Shown here piece by piece: positions 50,935-52,254 of a stretch of DNA of 52,254 bases; within the stretch, counting starts at the first letter, position 1; the number at the start of each line of letters is the position of its first letter. The DNA is taken from positions 1 through 52,254 of the forward strand of contig CAMJJD010000009.1 of the NCBI GenBank assembly GCA_946406015.1. The letters run 5' to 3'. The notes beneath the pieces are model-generated. The model worked only from the letters and a program-made list of their open reading frames with translations, was not told where the DNA came from and did no database searches. Source of the DNA: an uncultured Bacteroidales bacterium. GTDB taxonomy: Bacteria; Bacteroidota; Bacteroidia; Bacteroidales; P3. The position numbers and the translations under genes are program-made.

Positions 50935-51787
50935 CTTCGAACAGATTGAAGCCCTGGGTATCTCGCGCGAAGCCTACGACGAGGTGCTCGACATCGTGGG
51001 TCGCATCCCAACCATGGAAGAGCTCTCCACCCTGCTGGCCATGTGGGAGAGCAACGGCCGCCAACAGAGCCTATACGGTTGGCTCCGAGGACAGAAGCAC
51101 ACCGTCGAGCGCGACGAATACCTCTACACCGGTTCAGCCGACCACCGCAGCATCCGCGAGCCCCGCGTGAAGGACTGCCTCGCCATCGCCCAGCAACTCA
51201 CCCATAGTGTAGGGACAGGGCACGCCCTGTCCGCAGAAGAATGCACCTCCCACAGCGGACAGGGCACGCCCTGTCCCTACACCACAGGTATGCTGCTCTA
51301 CCTTGTGGGCAATGTCAGCACCGAGTTTGCCGACTCGGAGTACGCGCGTCGCTGCCTCCACCTGGTCGACCAACCTATGGGGGCCGGCGGCCATGAGGAA
51401 GACTGCCAGTATATCGAAATGATACTTGGCGCCCTGAGCGACGCGGGAATGCTCACTCCCGGCGGTGCCGTAGGTCATGGTGGGCTCTTCTGCTCGCTGT
51501 TGCGCTTCCTGTCCCCCACTCAAACAATCACACAATCACACAATCAAGCAATCGGTTTCGACATCCTTACACCCCGCGAGGTGCGCCTCGACGCATTCCT
51601 CTTCGGCGAAGAGGAGGGACGCTACCTGGTGGCCGTCGACGAAGGGCACGACGACCAGTTCCTACTGAAGATGGACGACGCCCGTCTCAACTGCTGCTTC
51701 CTCGGCCGCACCACCAAAGGCCGCATCCTCGTCGACGGCTACGACTTCGGCCCCGTGAGTCATTTCACAGGCGACCAAGCCAATTAA
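50915..51787 (+). CDS. PurL/AIR-synthase C-terminal-like protein
   Basis: 290 residues from the ATG at 50915, which overlaps the phosphatase end by 20 bp. The second half resembles the C-terminal domain of AIR-synthase/PurL proteins: 'LYLVGNVSTEFADSEYARRCL', 'GALSDAGMLTPGGAVGHGGLFCSLLRFL', 'RLDAFLFGEEEGRYLVAV' and 'GRTTKGRILVDGYDF'. No ATP- or FGAM-binding half is present, so it is a fragmentary relative, not a full PurL; function unknown. Two stretches look inserted: residues about 98-123, encoded by a palindromic repeat (51207-51282), and 'TQTITQSHNQA' from a period-8 array (51523-51554). Both keep the frame. It abuts the convergent sorting-domain gene. Confidence 0.65.
   Translation: MPEQPIDFEQIEALGISREAYDEVLDIVGRIPTMEELSTLLAMWESNGRQQSLYGWLRGQKHTVERDEYLYTGSADHRSIREPRVKDCLAIAQQLTHSVGTGHALSAEECTSHSGQGTPCPYTTGMLLYLVGNVSTEFADSEYARRCLHLVDQPMGAGGHEEDCQYIEMILGALSDAGMLTPGGAVGHGGLFCSLLRFLSPTQTITQSHNQAIGFDILTPREVRLDAFLFGEEEGRYLVAVDEGHDDQFLLKMDDARLNCCFLGRTTKGRILVDGYDFGPVSHFTGDQAN
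51207..51282. repeat. In-frame palindromic repeat, copy 2 (complete)
   Basis: Two 28-nt arms (51207-51234 and 51255-51282) are inverted copies matching at 26 of 28 bases, around a 20-nt spacer. Each arm also contains its own 9-bp stem, GGACAGGGC/GCCCTGTCC around AC. The outer ends are GTGTAGGGAC and GTCCCTACAC. The start is translated V-G-T-G-H-A-L-S-A, in the same frame as the copy at 44403-44457. Confidence 0.92.
51523..51554. repeat. Period-8 tandem array inside a gene
   Basis: Units AACAATCA (51523), CACAATCA (51531), CACAATCA (51539) and AGCAATCG (51547) run head to tail. They encode a Thr/Gln/Ser-rich stretch between two conserved blocks of the PurL-like protein. Confidence 0.85.
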
Positions 51788-51788
51788 T

Positions 51789-52178
51789 CTACTGACGACT
51801 TACTACCAGTTTCTTGGTGACATTGCCGACGGGGGTGGCTACACGGACCAGGTAGGTATCCTCAGGCAGGGCGTCGATGTTGAGCGTGAGGCTGAGCCCC
51901 GACGCAGGAAGGTCCATCACCTTGACTCCGGCCGTGTTGAATACCTCCACATGGTTCAAGCCCACACTCGAGGCCACCTGCACCCTCTCGCTGGCGGGGT
52001 TGGGCTGCAAGGCAACAAAACGCTCCACCGTCTGCACATTGCCCACCCCAAGTGTGTCGTCTCCGGAATGGGTTGTGTCCTGGTATGGACGCGGGGTCAG
52101 GATTGGGTATATCAAACCAACAAAAAAAAGCAACGTGCTGATAAGCACGCTGCCTAAAGTCCAATACCGTATCGTCAA
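51789..52178 (-). CDS. Tiny protein made of a TM helix plus T9SS type A sorting domain
   Basis: 129 residues if the TTG at 52178 is used; a GTG at 52148 would give 119. A hydrophobic segment (about residues 8-27, 'LGSVLISTLLFFVGLIYPI') is followed by a 30-residue polar linker and then a sorting domain from about residue 57: 'ALQPNPASERVQVAS', 'VEVFNTAGVKVMDL', 'LPEDTYLVRVATPVGNVTKKLVVSRQ'. There is no cargo domain at all. The hydrophobic segment could be an uncleaved signal anchor. It starts 8 bp after the rplS stop and may be co-transcribed with it. No other domain is recognised. Confidence 0.72.
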   Translation of the reverse strand: MTIRYWTLGSVLISTLLFFVGLIYPILTPRPYQDTTHSGDDTLGVGNVQTVERFVALQPNPASERVQVASSVGLNHVEVFNTAGVKVMDLPASGLSLTLNIDALPEDTYLVRVATPVGNVTKKLVVSRQ

Positions 52179-52185
52179 AGAGTGC

Positions 52186-52254
52186 TTAGAAGCGTTTCTC
52201 TTTGATACGGGCTTTCTTACCGGTGAGGTCGCGCAGATAGAAGATGCGGGCGCG
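52186..52254 (-). CDS. rplS: 50S ribosomal protein L19, 3' end only
   Basis: The last 22 codons of a gene running off the window edge, encoding 'RARIFYLRDLTGKKARIKEK' and two further residues before TAA (complement of 52186-52188). This is the conserved C-terminus of L19 ('KLYYLRxLxGKxARIKE'), which lies at the 30S-50S interface. The start is outside the window. Confidence 0.88.
   Translation of the reverse strand, partial: RARIFYLRDLTGKKARIKEKRF

Overview
The window reads as a chromosomal segment of a bacterium of the order Bacteroidales (phylum Bacteroidota). The evidence is a complete type IX secretion (T9SS) core operon, several proteins with T9SS C-terminal sorting domains, a T9SS Plug protein, promoters of the Bacteroidota type (TTTG, 19-21 nt, TAnnTTTG), and few convincing Shine-Dalgarno sequences. 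Coding DNA is moderately GC-rich and the intergenic spacers are AT-rich. No IS element, phage gene, CRISPR array, tRNA or rRNA was recognised.

Layout. (1) 69-2804, minus: a small lipoprotein, then a three-gene set (DRTGG protein, RsbT-like ATPase, ferredoxin/[FeFe]-hydrogenase-like protein) of the kind associated with sensory hydrogenases. (2) 3083-6592, plus: cell-envelope genes for an LD-carboxypeptidase, a polysaccharide-deacetylase-like protein, a KdsC-like phosphatase and an RlpA-like protein. (3) 6779-17522, plus: porP, gldK, gldL, gldM, gldN, a second gldN paralogue, then four sugar-nucleotide genes (WbpI-, WbpB-, WbpE- and WbpD-like). The four enzymes match the route to a diacetamido-uronic acid, the class of sugar used in the A-LPS that anchors T9SS cargo in Porphyromonas, so secretion and anchoring appear to share one transcription unit. 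(4) 17516-22714, minus: miaB, a PASTA protein, a T9SS cargo protein, rluD. (5) 22715-23487: a 773-bp gene-free stretch packed with palindromic repeats. (6) 23488-38021: T9SS Plug (plus), tilS and a 3935-residue T9SS surface protein (minus). (7) 38172-42912, minus: ruvB, a secreted YD-like protein, hutI, lolD-type ATPase, rlmB and a terminator. (8) 43141-52254: uspA and an HI0933-type flavoprotein; DUF177-rpmF; a LysE-type exporter; a BspA-like LRR protein and methylmalonyl-CoA mutase; a low-molecular-weight phosphatase with a PurL-like protein; a very small T9SS-CTD protein; and the 3' end of rplS.

The most unusual material is repetitive. A palindromic element occurs in two unrelated genes (44403-44457 and 51207-51282). 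It is translated in the same frame in both and shows a compensatory base-pair change, which recalls the Rickettsia palindromic elements. Separately, three divergent intergenic spacers carry palindromes built from degenerate tandem 11-mers (CCGAAGAAATA-like), and other sites carry period-7 or period-8 arrays, some folded into inverted repeats. These look like one or more families of short repeats spreading through both intergenic and coding DNA.
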